From contig OU015570.1 of NCBI GenBank assembly GCA_907165135.1, positions 1,302,001-1,366,000 on the forward strand: 64,000 bases of DNA. The letters are read 5' to 3'. Positions 1-11,731 of the stretch are shown piece by piece. Under the pieces are notes generated by a model. That model searched no databases. It had not been told where the DNA came from and was given only the letters and a program-made list of their open reading frames with translations. The stretch is from Oikopleura dioica (Eukaryota; Chordata; Appendicularia; Copelata; Oikopleuridae). Numbering within the stretch: the stretch's first letter is position 1; each line of letters begins with the position of its first letter. Made by a program: the position numbers and the translations under genes.

Positions 1-309
1 CCGGCGACGGAATCGCTGGTCAACATTGACGAGTCAAAATCAAAAACAAAGTTGCGATTCCGTCTATCTTCTGGAAAATAGCTAGTTCAAGGTAAATCAG
101 AAAATAACGCCAATTCTACTAATAAACTCGCAGAATTCAACCAAGACCACACTATCAGCGACATCAAAAAGTTCTGCGACCCTCACACCGGCGGACGCTC
201 TTACGAGCTGCGCTCTGGCTTCCCGCCGAAGCCCCTCGATCTCAATTCCACTTCTTCACTCGTCGAGGCGAAACTGCTCAATGAAACCCTTTTTCAAAGA
301 CTGCTCTAA
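1..309 (+). pseudogene. C-terminal UBX domain of a p47/UBXN2-like p97 cofactor, partial, with an in-frame stop
   Basis: The frame starting at base 1 reads into a UBX fold. The first strand TKLRFRLSSGK is followed by LVQEFNQDHTISDIKKFC, then the proline-rich turn GFPPKPL and the last strand EAKLLNETLFQRLL with a TAA stop at 307-309. The ending closely matches the end of NSFL1C/p47, so the terminus is complete and the rest of the gene lies left of the window. A 42-nt intron (92-133, GTAAAT...CTCGCAG) splits the LVQ|EF codon in phase. In that family UBX binds the p97/VCP ATPase. The oddity is a TAG codon at 79-81, between SSGK and LVQ, where p47 has an arginine. Downstream AATAAA is at 430-435. 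The domain call is secure; whether the locus is dead or the stop is an error is not. Confidence 0.8.
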
Positions 310-399
310 CAATCTAACAAGTATCACTCACTTCATATTTCTATTCTCACATGTACTGCGTATTTAGTCAATTCTTGCGTTAAAAGTTCAATTCAGCGA

Positions 400-1298
400 T
401 TACAATACAATTAACATGAAATTTTCTGAAATAAAAAGACCTTCAAGTTCAACCGCTATTAATATAAGATTGGAATCAATTAACAATTCTTGTATACAAT
501 TTAAGTGTTCTTCAATTTGAGCAGTCCTATCCACTACTATTCTCTCAGCACGTATGCCTGATGATTTTTCAAAACGCCAGGAGGATTGCTGCTGATTTCG
601 ACTTTTTTTCTTGTCAAAAAAATATTTTGAATCTTGCTCGGTTAAACCGATAGCCTCTTCAATTTCTCTAAAATATGTTTTCTCATCTTAAGTTGAAAAA
701 CAATCAGACTTCGGAGTTCTTCGAAGAGAACATACCTCTGTTATAAAAGCTCGGAAGACTTGATAGTCTTTGTTCGATTTATGAATCCAATCTGTTTGAT
801 GTAGTTAGAGACAAGAGCCCTCCATCCATCGCTTGCAATACAAGCCGAGTCAGATAAATGTTTGAACCAATCCTCCAACGGTCCAAGTTTCATATTTTCG
901 ACGTCGAAGTAATTTTCCTCTTCTAACCTTTCTTTCGCCTTTTTTAAATATAAATATGTCTTGCATGTGCATCCTTTTGATTTTCGTAAGCAAAGAAGTC
1001 GTACTCGCCACGGATACTCTGAAGCCATATTTTAGCGCCTTACCCAGAAATAGGTCGATATGCGTTCAGGCGTTAACTCCAAATGCAACTATTTTTTACC
1101 ATTAGAATCACTCTCCGTAAACGTAAGAGGCCAACGAGGAGAAAACCATGCAACATCACTGCCAACTCTAACCGCTATCCTCCAATTAGTCTTCAAGGGA
1201 AAGCAACCTAAGGCTTGAGGCTCGTCCAATGTTCCGGACAATGGAAGTTTATTGAAGTTCTGAAGACTAGGAGGCTTTGTCGGCCATAACAGCTTCAT
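400..1298 (-). pseudogene. Spliced three-exon gene of unknown function with one in-frame TAA
   Basis: Exons are 1298-1100 (ATG start), 1018-736 and 667-400 on the minus strand. The introns are 81 nt (GTAAAA...CTTCAG) and 68 nt (GTATGT...ATTTTAG). All three junctions keep phase and give 250 codons in total, which argues for a real gene. The product has a tryptophan-rich N-terminal third, a Lys/Glu-rich middle (KKAKERLEEENYFD) and a charged C-terminal helix region (EQDSKYFFDKKKSRNQQQ). A TAA at 743-741, eight bases before the second donor, interrupts the frame. The gene ends about 90 bp from the end of the convergent UBX gene. I do not recognise the family. The neighbouring UBX gene carries the same kind of single nonsense lesion. 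Confidence 0.55.
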
Positions 1299-1435
1299 TT
1301 TATCTATTAAAAAAATTTAGCCAGAAAATACAGTACGAAATGGCTTTGAATTACAGATTTATCTACAGTTATTCTTCCTCAATCTTCTCTCACTCAATTA
1401 ATAATGCAGTATTGTGTAACCTTCAAGTACTTCTT

Positions 1436-1810
1436 AAAACCGGCAACCTCAATTCCTCCGTCTCACAGACACAAAGTCTCGTAGACAACAGACACCTGCA
1501 AGAACTCATCAACCTCCGAACTTCAACCTTTTAAATTTTTAAAAGAGTGTTTCAAACAACTTTCAAGGAGATGTTTAAATATCTTCTTGATTCTGTCATG
1601 TGATTGATATTTTTTCGAATTTATTTGAATTTTTCTTTCTTTTTTTTTCAGGAAAAAATTTTGCAGAAAAGAAATTTTTGGCACTCATTCTAACTCCTCG
1701 CTCAATTGAACCGGCGCTCTAATTGGCCGGCGAGTTCAAACGAGCGAAGAGTCAGAATGAGCGCGAGTCCAAGTGAGAGAAAAGTCCAAGTGAGTGTGCT
1801 CCAGAATTTT
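1436..1810. repeat. Dispersed repeat ending in GTGTGCTCC, inverted copy near 53.4 kb
   Basis: The stretch includes ACAACAGACACCTGCA and a block built from the words CACTTGGACT and CTCATTCTAACTC, ending in AGTGAGTGTGCTCC. The same order appears inverted at about 53,443-53,855, and the end block recurs at 58,480-58,608. The terminal word GGAGCACACT is shared with the TIR elements at 58.6-59.6 kb, so this is probably another member of that superfamily. Confidence 0.6.
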
Positions 1811-2035
1811 GATGTCCAGAAGTTTCATTAAAAACTGTATAGGTTCAAGAAATTTTTTTTTAAAGAAATTATTTGATTTTCCAAGAAAATAAAAATCTAA
1901 CAAAGGATACTGCTGTAAGAATTCCGATCTGTAACATTTGATTTTAATGATCCCCGCAGATGGAAAATTAACTGAAGAAAAACTATTTCGTCAAAGATCT
2001 TCGATTTAGATAATCACAAATTGGTATACAAAAAC

Positions 2036-2359
2036 AGTCAGGGCTTGCAATTTCTGGCCTTGCAATAACACGGTTTTTGGCGGAAATCCCGAAGATTTTT
2101 GCATTTTCAAAAATAAGGCATTTGTATATTTATCCACGTAGATAAACTAATTATTGAATATGTAAAGAATATATTTTTTTCTAGTGCCCGAAAATAACAG
2201 CAGAATAAAATTGAAGGAACCAAATTTACTTTTCTGAACGTGAAAAACACAATAAATTCATTAAAATTGCAATTTTACCTTAAGATTTCGAGGCTTGCAA
2301 TTACACGGTTTTCGGCAAAAATCCCGAAATAAAAAACAGTGAAATTGCAAGCCCTGACT
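2036..2359. mobile_element. 324-bp MITE with 19-bp inverted ends
   Basis: Both ends are AGTCAGGGCTTGCAATTTC in perfect inverted orientation. Inside, a second pair (TTGCAAT..ACACGGTTTT.GGC) is arranged as direct copies near each end. No coding potential and no clear target duplication were seen. Confidence 0.7.
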
Positions 2360-3094
2360 TACTTAAAAAATTTTGTTAGACGAATCGAGAGTCCCCGAGA
2401 AAACTTGATGTTGATTGTTATTTTTATCAATTTTTTAAATTCGACGAAAATTGACGAAGGAATCTGCATTAAAAGGGTGCGGGGAAAGAATTCCCAGCGA
2501 GGCGCATAGGGTTAACAACGTTTTAAATTATGACATCGGTAATGAATGTAAACAGTCTTGGATATGCTTCAAAAGAAAGAAATTCTAAGAATTACAAAAC
2601 TGGGTCGCCGAAATGCGTTTTATGGGTGAGAATGTGCTTATTTTGGTTTCTTGTAATGAAAGAAAATGATTCTTAGATAAAAATGGATCTTTTTAAGGGG
2701 TTATAAATTATAACTTATAATATAAATACATATATACATATATTAGTATAAATCACATCTTTCCTGAAAATTTTTGAGCAAAAATGCTCATGATCCTCCG
2801 AAAAGTTAACCTTGTGCAGATAAGCTAGAGCGTCGAACAACCCTCTGATCATGATTTTCCTCGATAGATTAGCGATTTCCGACTGAGCCTCGCTGTTTCC
2901 CGCAGAGTTGGGCAGTTCGGCCGTGTTGGGCTTGTCACCCGCTGGGGGGGCAGGCGAATCCACATTATACCTACCGGGTGTGCCCATCTCCTACCGCGTT
3001 ACTCGCGTGTGCCTCAGCTGCTGCACCCTCGCGCCTCTCGCGCGCCCTTTTAGAATTCGCTCTAGCGAGTGCGTGGAGAAGTTCTTTTTTCCCC

Positions 3095-3362
3095 TGCCAG
3101 AACGGCGTTCTGCAAATACAGAACGGCGTTCTGCAAATGCAGAATGGCGTTCTGCATAAGGATTTTTTTTACGATGTAACTTGATTCTTATCAGTTTTAA
3201 CGCATTCAGCGAAGCTTAAAGAGTAACTCCTGACTTAAGAAATTCCGAGATTTCCTTTAAGACAGGCGCGAAGCGCATATATTTTTTGAGTGCAGAACGC
3301 CGTTCTGTATTTGCAGAACGCCATTTCGCATTTGCAGAACGCCGTTCTGCTGCAGAACGTGG
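3095..3362. repeat. Two arrays of an 18-bp palindrome
   Basis: The palindrome GCAGAACGGCGTTCTGC occurs about three times at 3098-3155 and, on the other strand with CGCC for GGCG, about three times at 3290-3360, spaced by 3-6 AT-rich bases. The arrays flank about 135 bp of unique sequence, a foldback arrangement. Confidence 0.65.
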
Positions 3363-4170
3363 CCGCCCTACACCCACTTTTCGTGAATAATATTTAATAA
3401 CCTGCGTCCAATGATTATCTCCCGGACAATATGTTTCTACGGAGCTCATGCACTCGGTTCCACTGAATCCCCCGCAAATAAATATCTTTTGTAATTGAGA
3501 AATCGTAAAAAAATCGCTTGGGCTTGTATTGGAAAGACCGCGCGCGGCTGGGCGCTTTCTGCCCAAAATACCATGTTCCATGGAGTTAAGCTCTAAGTGG
3601 AGATATGAGAATCTGAGCGACGGAGGCCCTATCCGTCGCTCGATCTGAGCGCGCCTAATTCAGCGTCAAAACCTGCAGATAAATTTTTATCACCTTATTA
3701 TAACAAAATCTGGGTGACCGAATGTTGCAAGCCTCGTTGTTGTTGAGATCCTGTTGAGGTGACGCTCAGTTCACGACACCCATATTTTGCAGTTTTGTTT
3801 CTAGAATTGTTGTGCCAGTGGGCGCGGCGCGAGTCGAAAAACTCATTCGCGTAAAAGCACGCTCGACGAGGCCGATTTCTCGGATTTATCCGATACGACC
3901 ACCGTAGCTTAGGGTGGTCAATTTGGGAGTGGTCAATTTGGGACTTTTGGTCAAAATCCGAAAAATTGTGAAAATCAACTTCAAAAAATTGGAATTTTTT
4001 AGTGAAATCCGCAGTTCCACCGCTTCTCACATTCATAATTTCATCGTATATCGAGTATATTTAGTTTCTTACGGTAGCCTTCAGAAGGTTTGACTGAATA
4101 TTTTTATATCTTCTCCTTTTTTGACCTACCCTTCACGTTACTACATTAGACTTACCAAAAACGCTCTTAA

Positions 4171-5342
4171 GGGTAGAGTAGGATCTTCGCGCGCGCCCTT
4201 TTCACACTTTTCCTCATGCCCACTGAATCTGATGGGATAATGGTACTCAAAAATTTATTTTTTATTGTCACCCTTAAATTTAAATAGCTTTCTAGTCGTG
4301 TGAATTATTTCTCTCTAGCTAATACCGTTGAGCTACAATTCACTATCAATATTTTTCTTCTTTTGCTATCTCCTCCGAGGTTATTGAGAAGAATCAGATG
4401 AAATTGGTATCGCTTGAAAGAACTTTTTTGGACTTCTATAAATGGCCTATTACATTCCAAATTTGTACTCAAGTCGACCGTAATAATCGATTATTTGTTT
4501 TGTCCTGCGCGCTCCGCAATTTCTCACCTTATCACTCGCCTCCTTTTTGTGACACTTTCTCAATAATCGAGTGTTACGATCAACTCGAGTGCAAATTGAG
4601 AAGGTAATAGGCCATTTATAAAAGTTCAAAAAAGCTCTTTCTAACGATACTAATTTCATCTTGCTACTCTCACTTACCTCGGAGGAGATAGCAAAAGAAG
4701 AAAAAATTGATAGTGAATTTTGGTCGACACTGGTTATGTCGCCGAATGTCGCCGAATGTCGCCGAATGTCGCTGAATGTCGCCGAATGTCGCCGAATGTC
4801 GCCGAATGTCGCCACCTATTTTTTAAAACCAGGATTTTTGGAAAGAAAACTAGTTTTCAACCAAGAAATTTCAAAACAAACTTGTTCTAGAACTGTTTTA
4901 GCATAATTTCGAGGCAAGGAAGCGCTCCGCGCAATTTGTGGTAGGAAACTCACTGGTCGGGCTGGACACACTTCTATTGCCGCGCCTCCTACTATTCCCG
5001 CCTTTTACGGTTCTAGAACAAGTTTGTTTTGAATATTTGAGCCAAAAAACAATTTTTCTTTCATAATTCCTATTTTTCGAAAATAAGTGGCGACATTCGG
5101 CGACATTCGGCGACATTCAGCGACATTCGGCGACATTCGGCGACATTCGGCGACATAACCAGTGCGCCCCTGAATTTTAGCTCTACTATTTTAGCTAGAA
5201 AGAAATGATTAACACGACTAGAAAGCATTTAAAATTTAAGGGTGATTATTAAAAAGAAATTTTCGAGTAGCATTATCCCATCAGATTCTGTGGGCACGGG
5301 AAAAAGTGTGAAAAGGGCGCGCGTGAAGATCCTACTCTACCC
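4171..5342. mobile_element. 1.17-kb foldback element flanked by TTAA
   Basis: Inverted ends begin GGGTAGAGTAGGATCTTC and continue for about 190 bp (4171-4350 against 5165-5342). Both outer flanks are TTAA (4167-4170 and 5343-5346), the duplication typical of piggyBac and Kolobok families. The interior holds inverted arrays of the 10-mer GTCGCCGAAT (4738-4812 and 5087-5155) and further nested hairpins (4375-4690, 4850-5060). Open frames here are simple-sequence artefacts. Confidence 0.75.
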
Positions 5343-5973
5343 TTAAGTTGGAAAATTTACGATTAAACTAGGATGACAGTGGGAAAAAATGATGAATGAA
5401 AATGCATAAAATGATTTTTTCCAAAACTCTAAAAATGCATCTGCGGTCATTTTACCTATTTATGATAAAAAATACGATCTTTGAATCAGAGGCTATTGTT
5501 TCACCTGAAAAAAGCGTAGAAAACAATTTTTTCAATGATTTTTCAGGTTGAAATAATCGTTATTCTAATAATTAACCTGTTGCCGAGCGCTACGCTACAT
5601 TGGTTTGCCGCTCGCGCAGTATCCGGAATGCTACGACTTTGAGCGCATTTTTCTCCCACTTTAACTATGTCTTTTTCATAATTTTTACTTGTGGGTATTT
5701 ACTAAACCCTCTGAAGCTAGATTCATACTTTTTCACAAAGTTTCCGAAAAGTTAAAAGACCGAAAATCAAGAAAGAATGACGGTTCTTTCGGCGGCGCCA
5801 TTGTTGAAGTCTAGAGAAAAGACAATGGCGCGCCGCAAAACAATAGGATGCTACGCGCTCGGCAACGGGTTAATTAAAAATTCCTAAAAACGCTCTAAAG
5901 TTGGGATTTTTTAGATAACAAAATTTGGAAAATATTGGCAAAAACGCTTGGGCACTCTTAAGATGGAAAACCA

Positions 5974-7759
5974 CGGTATATGAATCTGCGTAGAATTTGA
6001 AGCTCTATGCCTGTATCATATCAGATTCTCGATATCTCCGAAATTGCCGGTTTTTATCGGTTTTTCATTGAAATTATCGGTTTTATATGTTATTCTGATT
6101 CATTTTTGACGAAAAATCTATCTGTAAACAAATAACGCCGATATAACAAGAAAAACCGGTTAAAATATCGGTTTTCCTTTTAACTCTTTATAAAAAGTCG
6201 GTTCTCAAAGCTTTTCGGATGCATTTTCCTTCTTTGTAATTCAATTTGTGCTTATACAAAATAAGTAACTTTTATTCTAATCGGTTTTCGGGCTTTTCGG
6301 TCAAAGTATCGGTCAAGATCATTCAAAAATAGGTTAATTCTGGCTTCAAGGCCGTCAATAGGAAGTATGCAATTAGCCTGGCCCCCTTGTTTTGAAGTCT
6401 CAAAAACATGTTCTAGAGATTTTTAGAAAAATGCCTTGGAAATATATAATGGCCAGAACTCCACTTATTTTTGGTAAAAATTAATTTTTTATTCTAGATT
6501 AAGCATAATAGGGCTCAGAATGCGCTCCGCGCCTGATTTTATAGAGAAACTCATTTGGGAAGGTGGCCAACTTTCTCCACCTTCGCGCCTCTATTTTCCT
6601 TAAAAATCTCTAGAACATGTTTTTAGACTCCAAAACAAGGGGCCAGGCTAATTGCAACCCTCCCGTCAATACTGCCTTCATAGCCCCAAAATTTTTTTGC
6701 TTTCCGCCGCTTAATTTTTTAACTCTCCTTTAACGTCTGAGAAGCAAGGATTGGAGTTAGTGACGTCCTGATCGGCGTAAAGAAGTCGGAATTGACGATC
6801 GATATGTCGGGATTGCCGTCTTAAAAGCCAGGATCGAAGTTGTTGAAGCCGTGATTGAAGTTGGTGAAGTAGGGAGAGACCAATGTTTGAAAAAATGATG
6901 ACCGCGAGCCGCGAGCGAGGGCTCATTCTCACTCACTCAGGTGAAATTTCAAGGCCACTGCTCGCGCTCACTCACCCACCTTAAAAATGCGAGATCTCTG
7001 GTCGCGCTCGCTCACGGCCTATTATTATGCTAATCTCTTGCTCGCTCACTCATGAAAAAATTTGGAGCCTTTTCTCGCGCTCGCTCACTCACGAAAAATT
7101 TTGGGAGGCTCTGCTCACGTTTACTCGCTCATCTTAGTTTTGACCATTTTTTCGAAGCCTTTTCGGCCAATAACAGTCGGTCATAAAAGCCTCACTTGCC
7201 TTTTTTACTCAAAATGCACTCGAAATAGATGAAAATTGCCTCCAGAACCGGTGAAAGGCAGAGAACGAGCTCTAGAGGACATTCACACCAACCTTACCAA
7301 AGATAATCTCCTGGCAATCGGCGATTTATTGAAAATAGACAAATATGGGGTCTTTCGAAAGCTAAGAATATACTTCAGTATAAGTGTAAGTGAGAAAATC
7401 ATGACCGCACTAGAATTAATGCCGGAAAACCGATTTTAGATCATATTATAGCTTTGAAGCCGGTAATTATCCAATATATTTATTCTTGAGGATTAACAGG
7501 TAAGCTTGCAGAAGAAAACGCATCGAAATTACATGAAAACCGATAATTTACTAGGAAAACCGATATTTTTATCGGTTTATTCTTGTTATATCGGCGTTAT
7601 TTAATGGCAGATAGATTCTTCGTCGAAAATGAATCAGAATAACATATAAAACCGTTAATTTCAATTAAAAACCGATAAAAACCGGCAATTTCGGAGATAT
7701 CGGAAATCTGATATGATACAGGCATGTAAATTCAAATTTTACGCCGATTCATATACAGT
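5974..7759. mobile_element. 1.8-kb TIR element with AACCGAT/ATCGGTT word-rich arms
   Basis: About 210 bp at 5974-6185 returns inverted at about 7550-7759: TATGAATC.GCGTA end, TGCCTGTATCATATCAGAT, then repeated ACCGATAAAAACCG words. The interior contains the MITE at 6369-6656 and GAGCGAGC-rich simple sequence (6905-7140). No transposase frame is visible. Confidence 0.65.
6369..6656. mobile_element. Hairpin MITE, about 288 bp
   Basis: Ends are TAGCCTGGCCCCCTTGTTTT and its complement, with about 60-bp arms (6369-6430 and 6600-6656). The loop contains GCGCTCCGCGC. The flanks read TA on both sides, compatible with a Tc1/mariner-type target. Confidence 0.6.
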
Positions 7760-7894
7760 TAACTAGCACAATTTGGCCCCGCACAATTCGGCCCTTTTTC
7801 GAATTTTGCTAAAACGTTAGAAACTCGCACAATTTGGCCCCCTGCCCTCTTCATCAAACTAAAAATAGGACAAAAGCTTTATTTTATAGATATC

Positions 7895-8280
7895 CGGGAT
7901 GTGCCTTTTACTATTTTTTCGAGTGCGGTGCGGTGCGAAGTGCGATTTTTTGCGGATTTTTCTGCGGTGCGAAGTGCGATATTTTCAAATTTTTCTTCGT
8001 AGTGCGACGCAGAGTGCGAAGTGCGAAATATCATATTTCAAATATGGAAGAAAATTGCGGAAAATTTTGCGATAGTGCGAAAAGTGCAAAAGTGCGAAGT
8101 GCGGAAAATTTATGGAAAATGCAAAATAATTGCGATTTTTTGAGAGAATAGGAACAATAAAAACTGCCAAAATTTTCTCCCTCGGCCCGAATAGAAAAAA
8201 TTTTCAATACTTTCAACCAAAACCATAATCAAGCTAAAAATAATGATAATTTGAATTTTTTAAATGATGGGTGTGAGTGG
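7895..8280 (+). repeat. Dispersed repeat with GTGCGAAGTGCGA minisatellite core
   Basis: It starts GGGATGTGCCTTTT, followed by arrays of GTGCGGTGCGAAGTGCGA and then a conserved tail with AACCATAATCAAGCTAAAAATAATGATAATTTG. The whole arrangement recurs at 55,043-55,410. Long open frames here come from the short-period repeat and are not genes. Confidence 0.7.
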
Positions 8281-8372
8281 GGTTGGGACAGAATTGATCA
8301 ACTCAGAGTTCAAAGCCTGTGTCAAGCCCCTTAAACTTAAAAATCATGCAACGGAGCTGAGACGGCCCTTGT
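8264..8372 (+). repeat. Family A repeat unit (GGGTGTGGGTGGGGTTGGGG ... GGGGCTGAGACGGCC)
   Basis: A roughly 110-bp unit runs from a G-rich word through TTGATCAACTCAGAGTT and TCAAGCCCCTTAAA to a GGGGCTGAGACGGCC end. Other copies are at 14,445-14,550, 37,970-38,075, 54,575-54,715, 57,205-57,310 and 61,835-61,950, with an inverted copy at 56,541-56,610. It is the junction unit of the UUCG-hairpin satellites. Confidence 0.75.
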
Positions 8373-8379
8373 TCGGGGC

Positions 8380-9112
8380 ATTTTTTGACCAAAAAATCTG
8401 TAATTTTAGCGAGAGTGGGACTTTTTCGTCATTTTTCGTCAAAAAGTCCGATTTTCAAACGCGATTTTGAGGGCAGAGTTCGAAATCTGGTAGAAAATCC
8501 GTGCTCCCGCTCCCTCCCTACTCCCTCACCCTGAAAAAGGGAGCTCCCTCGTAAAAACCGTGCTCCTGCTCCCTCCCTGCTCCCAAAAAGGGAGCTCCCT
8601 TTAGGAGCTCCCAATTTCGCTCCCTTTTTTCAAATTTCAAAAATTTTCGAAAGTTTTTAATTTTATTAAGTAAACTCTAAGTAGCAAAACCATCGTTGTA
8701 TGGTTATTATATAGCAATGATAAAGAAAGTATAAATGGGCATAATGCCAAATAGGCGAATTTCGTGAATGACTTCAATATTTTCTTATTAAAATTACATA
8801 ACCAAATTGAGGTCAATTTTAGGCTATTTATTTATATCAAATTTCAGAAGAGACATTTAAAAATAAATCTAATCAAAAAACGTCTCTTCTAATGAAAATC
8901 TGAGCAATCACGGTATCATAATTAATAATTATGCTTATAATCTGAGAAAAATACATTATGTTGAAATTATCAAATTGAGGGTGTTAGAGTCGAGATAGAC
9001 CCATAAAAATACGGCTCAAAATCGTTTTTTGGCCCGAAGAATCCATTTCCGGGGTCAAAATTTTGAAATTCCGAAAATAGATTTTTCGAAAATTGTTGAC
9101 GGGGGTCACGCA
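8380..9112. mobile_element. Copy of a TTAA-type MITE interrupted by a CTCCCT-rich insertion
   Basis: Sequence at 8380-8472 and 8984-9112 matches the two halves of the 331-bp element at 57,611-57,941, including the end GAAAATTGTTGACGGGGGTC. Between the halves sit about 510 bp starting CAGAGTTCGAAAT and rich in GGGAGCTCCCT. The insertion is bordered by TTTGAGGG and ATTGAGGG, a near-identical 8-mer that may be its target duplication. Confidence 0.6.
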
Positions 9113-10595
9113 TAGGGGTAGCTTTGATCGTCACGCATAGGGTTCACACAAGAAACAAAATTAACTAGTGTTTAAAAGATTAACTTCTTAAAACAAGCAA
9201 AAACAACATCAACTGACAGTTAATCAATCGGGGCTCAAAAAGAGTTTTTCGGAACTCGCACAATTCGGACCCGCACAATTCGGCCCTTTTTCGACATATC
9301 GCAAAAACAAAAAGGGCCAAATTGTGCGATAGATGTCTGGGGCTACCATGTAACCCGTCGGAGCTAGAGCAAAAGTAAGATTGCCCCGGTAATTTTGTAA
9401 CGGCTCTTAGCTTTTTATATAAACCAGGTGTCAAATGTACCCCTGCTTTGGGAGTATACGGACGGCAAAAATCCGGATTCGACTGGTAGCTTGTCAGTGC
9501 AAGCGAATCTTGGGATGTTCGAGGAATGGAGAGCTGCAGGCCGGTACAATGTCATAGCCGGTATCGAGCACTGCCAAGTCAATTTGATGCGTGATGGCTT
9601 CATGGATAATGAGCATCAGACGAGAGCGTAATGTGAACTCCAGGATTTGCCGGTTAACCGGTATTTCAAACGCGTCAACGGTCGTCAAACGTCCGCAGCA
9701 GATGAAGTCCAGATGAAGTCCTTGCAGTGGTCAGGCGGATTATGCCCGTTATTTGCGCTCCCGTTGAGGATACCTCCAAGGAACCCGTGAAAAATGGGTT
9801 TGTTATGAACCTGAACCATTATGCACGGATTATGATCCGGGATTATGCTGACAATTCCAAGTCCAATGACTCCCTGAAATTCCTTCGGTTTATGAGGGAA
9901 GCGTTCTAACGCGCTTAACGAGATAGTTAAGAATTAATTGAAAAAAGTTATGACAAACAACTAAGTAGTTCCGGGAAGGCTTCCCAGAGGCACTTGGGCA
10001 GCAGCAGATTCAGGGAAGAGTATTGTACTGAACCGGACAAATTTAACCCATTCGCCGAGAGTGTGGCTTGCTCTATGCGGGACACGCCTGGATCCTCGGA
10101 AATGGGATGCCATTTTGGAAAAGATTGCTCATAAACGGAAGCTAAAATTTAAAGATCTTTTATCCAGGGACATTATCATTGAGAAAAAATTGTACCTGGA
10201 TGAAATTGATAAAGCTTCAAAAGCCGGCGGACATGCGGGGTTGACACAAATCGAGCTAAGGCAAACATTACGGTCTACGATAGTATTGATCATTTGGTAC
10301 CATCACCTGTAATTCTGTCTCATTTTCAATAAGGAGGAGGAGCAGAGAGATCATCGAGATTCTCAATCAAAATTTCAGTGCCTTTGACTCAAAGACAGTC
10401 AGAATTGATTCTCATCATTTTTAAAATGCCTTGAGGGACATTGACACAACTAACTGGTGAACAAAACTGATTTTAAAAGTGTAAGCAAACGATTCCAACT
10501 AGAAGCTCAAACTGGTAGTTCGACTATTGACTCATTTCTGTCACAACCAAAGCCGTACAAGAACATGGTTTTATGGGTCATCATAACACATATTT
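9113..10595. other. No recognisable gene; GCACAATTYGGCC repeats and short open stretches
   Basis: Repeats of GCACAATTCGGCCC occur at 9245-9335 and also at 7770-7850. Plus-strand open stretches at 9428-9631, 9727-9909 and 10061-10312 have balanced codon use and could be relics of one gene, but I recognise no domain and could not connect them in frame. Confidence 0.3.
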
Positions 10596-10603
10596 CACTT
10601 CTT

Positions 10604-11482
10604 GGTAGTAGGGATTTCCTTTTCGGCAGAAATGCCGAAAACTTCGATGGTTTTTCTGATTTCCTTTTCGGCAGCTTGCCGAAAAGTATTTCCAATTTCA
10701 AGCCTTTTTCAGGAATACTTTTCGGCAGAGTGCCGAAAAGGAAAACACAATGTAAAGAAAGCTTTTCGGCTAAATGCCGAAATGAAAATCATAATTTAAT
10801 GAATTCTTTTCGGCAAAGTGCCGAAATGGAAATCATTATTTGGGGAAAACTTTTCGGCAAGCTTTTTTATTCAAGTTTACATGAAAAGCTCTACTTTTAG
10901 GTAGAAAATTATCAAATCTAATCATCCCCTACCTGGGGGCTCCGCCCCCTAGGTCCTAAAATGCCGGGGTCTAGTCTAGGGTTACTTAGGGTTACCTGCG
11001 GTAACCCTAACTAACCCTAGCCTATCCCCCTCGGGTAAGGTTGTTCTGTCATTTTGCCCAGTGCCCCTAACCCTAACCTTTATTTTAGAATTAAGCATGA
11101 AATTAAGCATTATGCTTATTTATTCTTTCCTGCAAAATTTAAAAGTTTCCTTAAAAAATTAATGCATCACTCTTAATTTCTAGAAGCATATACTGTCTTC
11201 TTCTTTCTAGACTTTTGAATTCTTTCTTTAAAATGTGCCGAAAAGCTTTTCCGAAAAACGAATGAAATCAAGTAAATGCTTTCGGCAGATCTGCCGAAAA
11301 GCTTTCCCTCTAACAGGAAACAATTCTGATTTCTAATTCGGCGAAGTGCCGAAAAGCTTTTCTAATAAATAGGTTAAACATGGTAATACTTTTCGGCAGT
11401 GTGCCGAAAAGTAAATCAGAATTATGCCTTCAAAATGATTTTCTTTTCGGCTGCATTTGCCGAAAAGGAAATCCTTACTACG
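10604..11482. mobile_element. 879-bp TIR element with 8-bp target duplication and repeated TTTTCGGCA palindromes
   Basis: The flanks are CACTTCTT on both sides (10,596-10,603 and 11,483-11,490). The ends are GGTAGTAGGGATTTCC and, inverted, CGTAGTAAGGATTTCC. Inside are about ten copies of the interrupted palindrome CTTTTCGGCA-N3-5-TGCCGAAAAG spaced 40-90 bp apart, around a centre of CCCTAA-type repeats (10,975-11,085). An 8-bp duplication fits hAT, P or Merlin-like transposition; the ends do not settle which. No transposase is present. Confidence 0.8.
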
Positions 11483-11490
11483 CACTTCTT

Positions 11491-11731
11491 CGAGCATAAC
11501 ATGTTTGATCTGTTTACTCCAATTCTTGTCGACCAAGGATACGATGGAAAACTCTCCTGCGATATCGCTTGTAAAGGTGACCCTCAGTCTCTGATGATCC
11601 CGACGATTTCTAAACAGAACAGCTTAGAATGCAGTAAACTTTGGAAGAATGCGAAGGAATTTAATCCATTACTGAATGATTTTCAAAGCATCGAGCCACT
11701 GATAGAACTGGCATCGAAGACTTAGGAAGAC
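11491..11731 (+). other. Open coding-like stretch downstream of the insertion
   Basis: The plus frame through 11,500-11,725 (NMFDLFTPILVDQGYDGKLS... to TAG) has normal codon use and may be a gene fragment cut by the insertion at 11,482. The frame does not continue cleanly across the empty site, and I recognise no family. Confidence 0.3.

Noticed and set aside
79-81. A variant genetic code with TAG or TAA read as Gln
   Set aside because: The UBX gene ends at TAA exactly where p47 ends, gene 2 ends at TAA and gene 4 at TAG, so both act as stops here. Other lesions in the window are TGA.
7834-8151. Cysteine-rich protein gene
   Set aside because: The frame is produced by the GTGCGAAG short-period repeat, and parallel open frames exist on the other strand.
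10975-11085. CCCTAA-like telomere sequence
   Set aside because: Only a few imperfect copies (CCCTAACTAACCCTAG) in the centre of a transposon; not a telomere.
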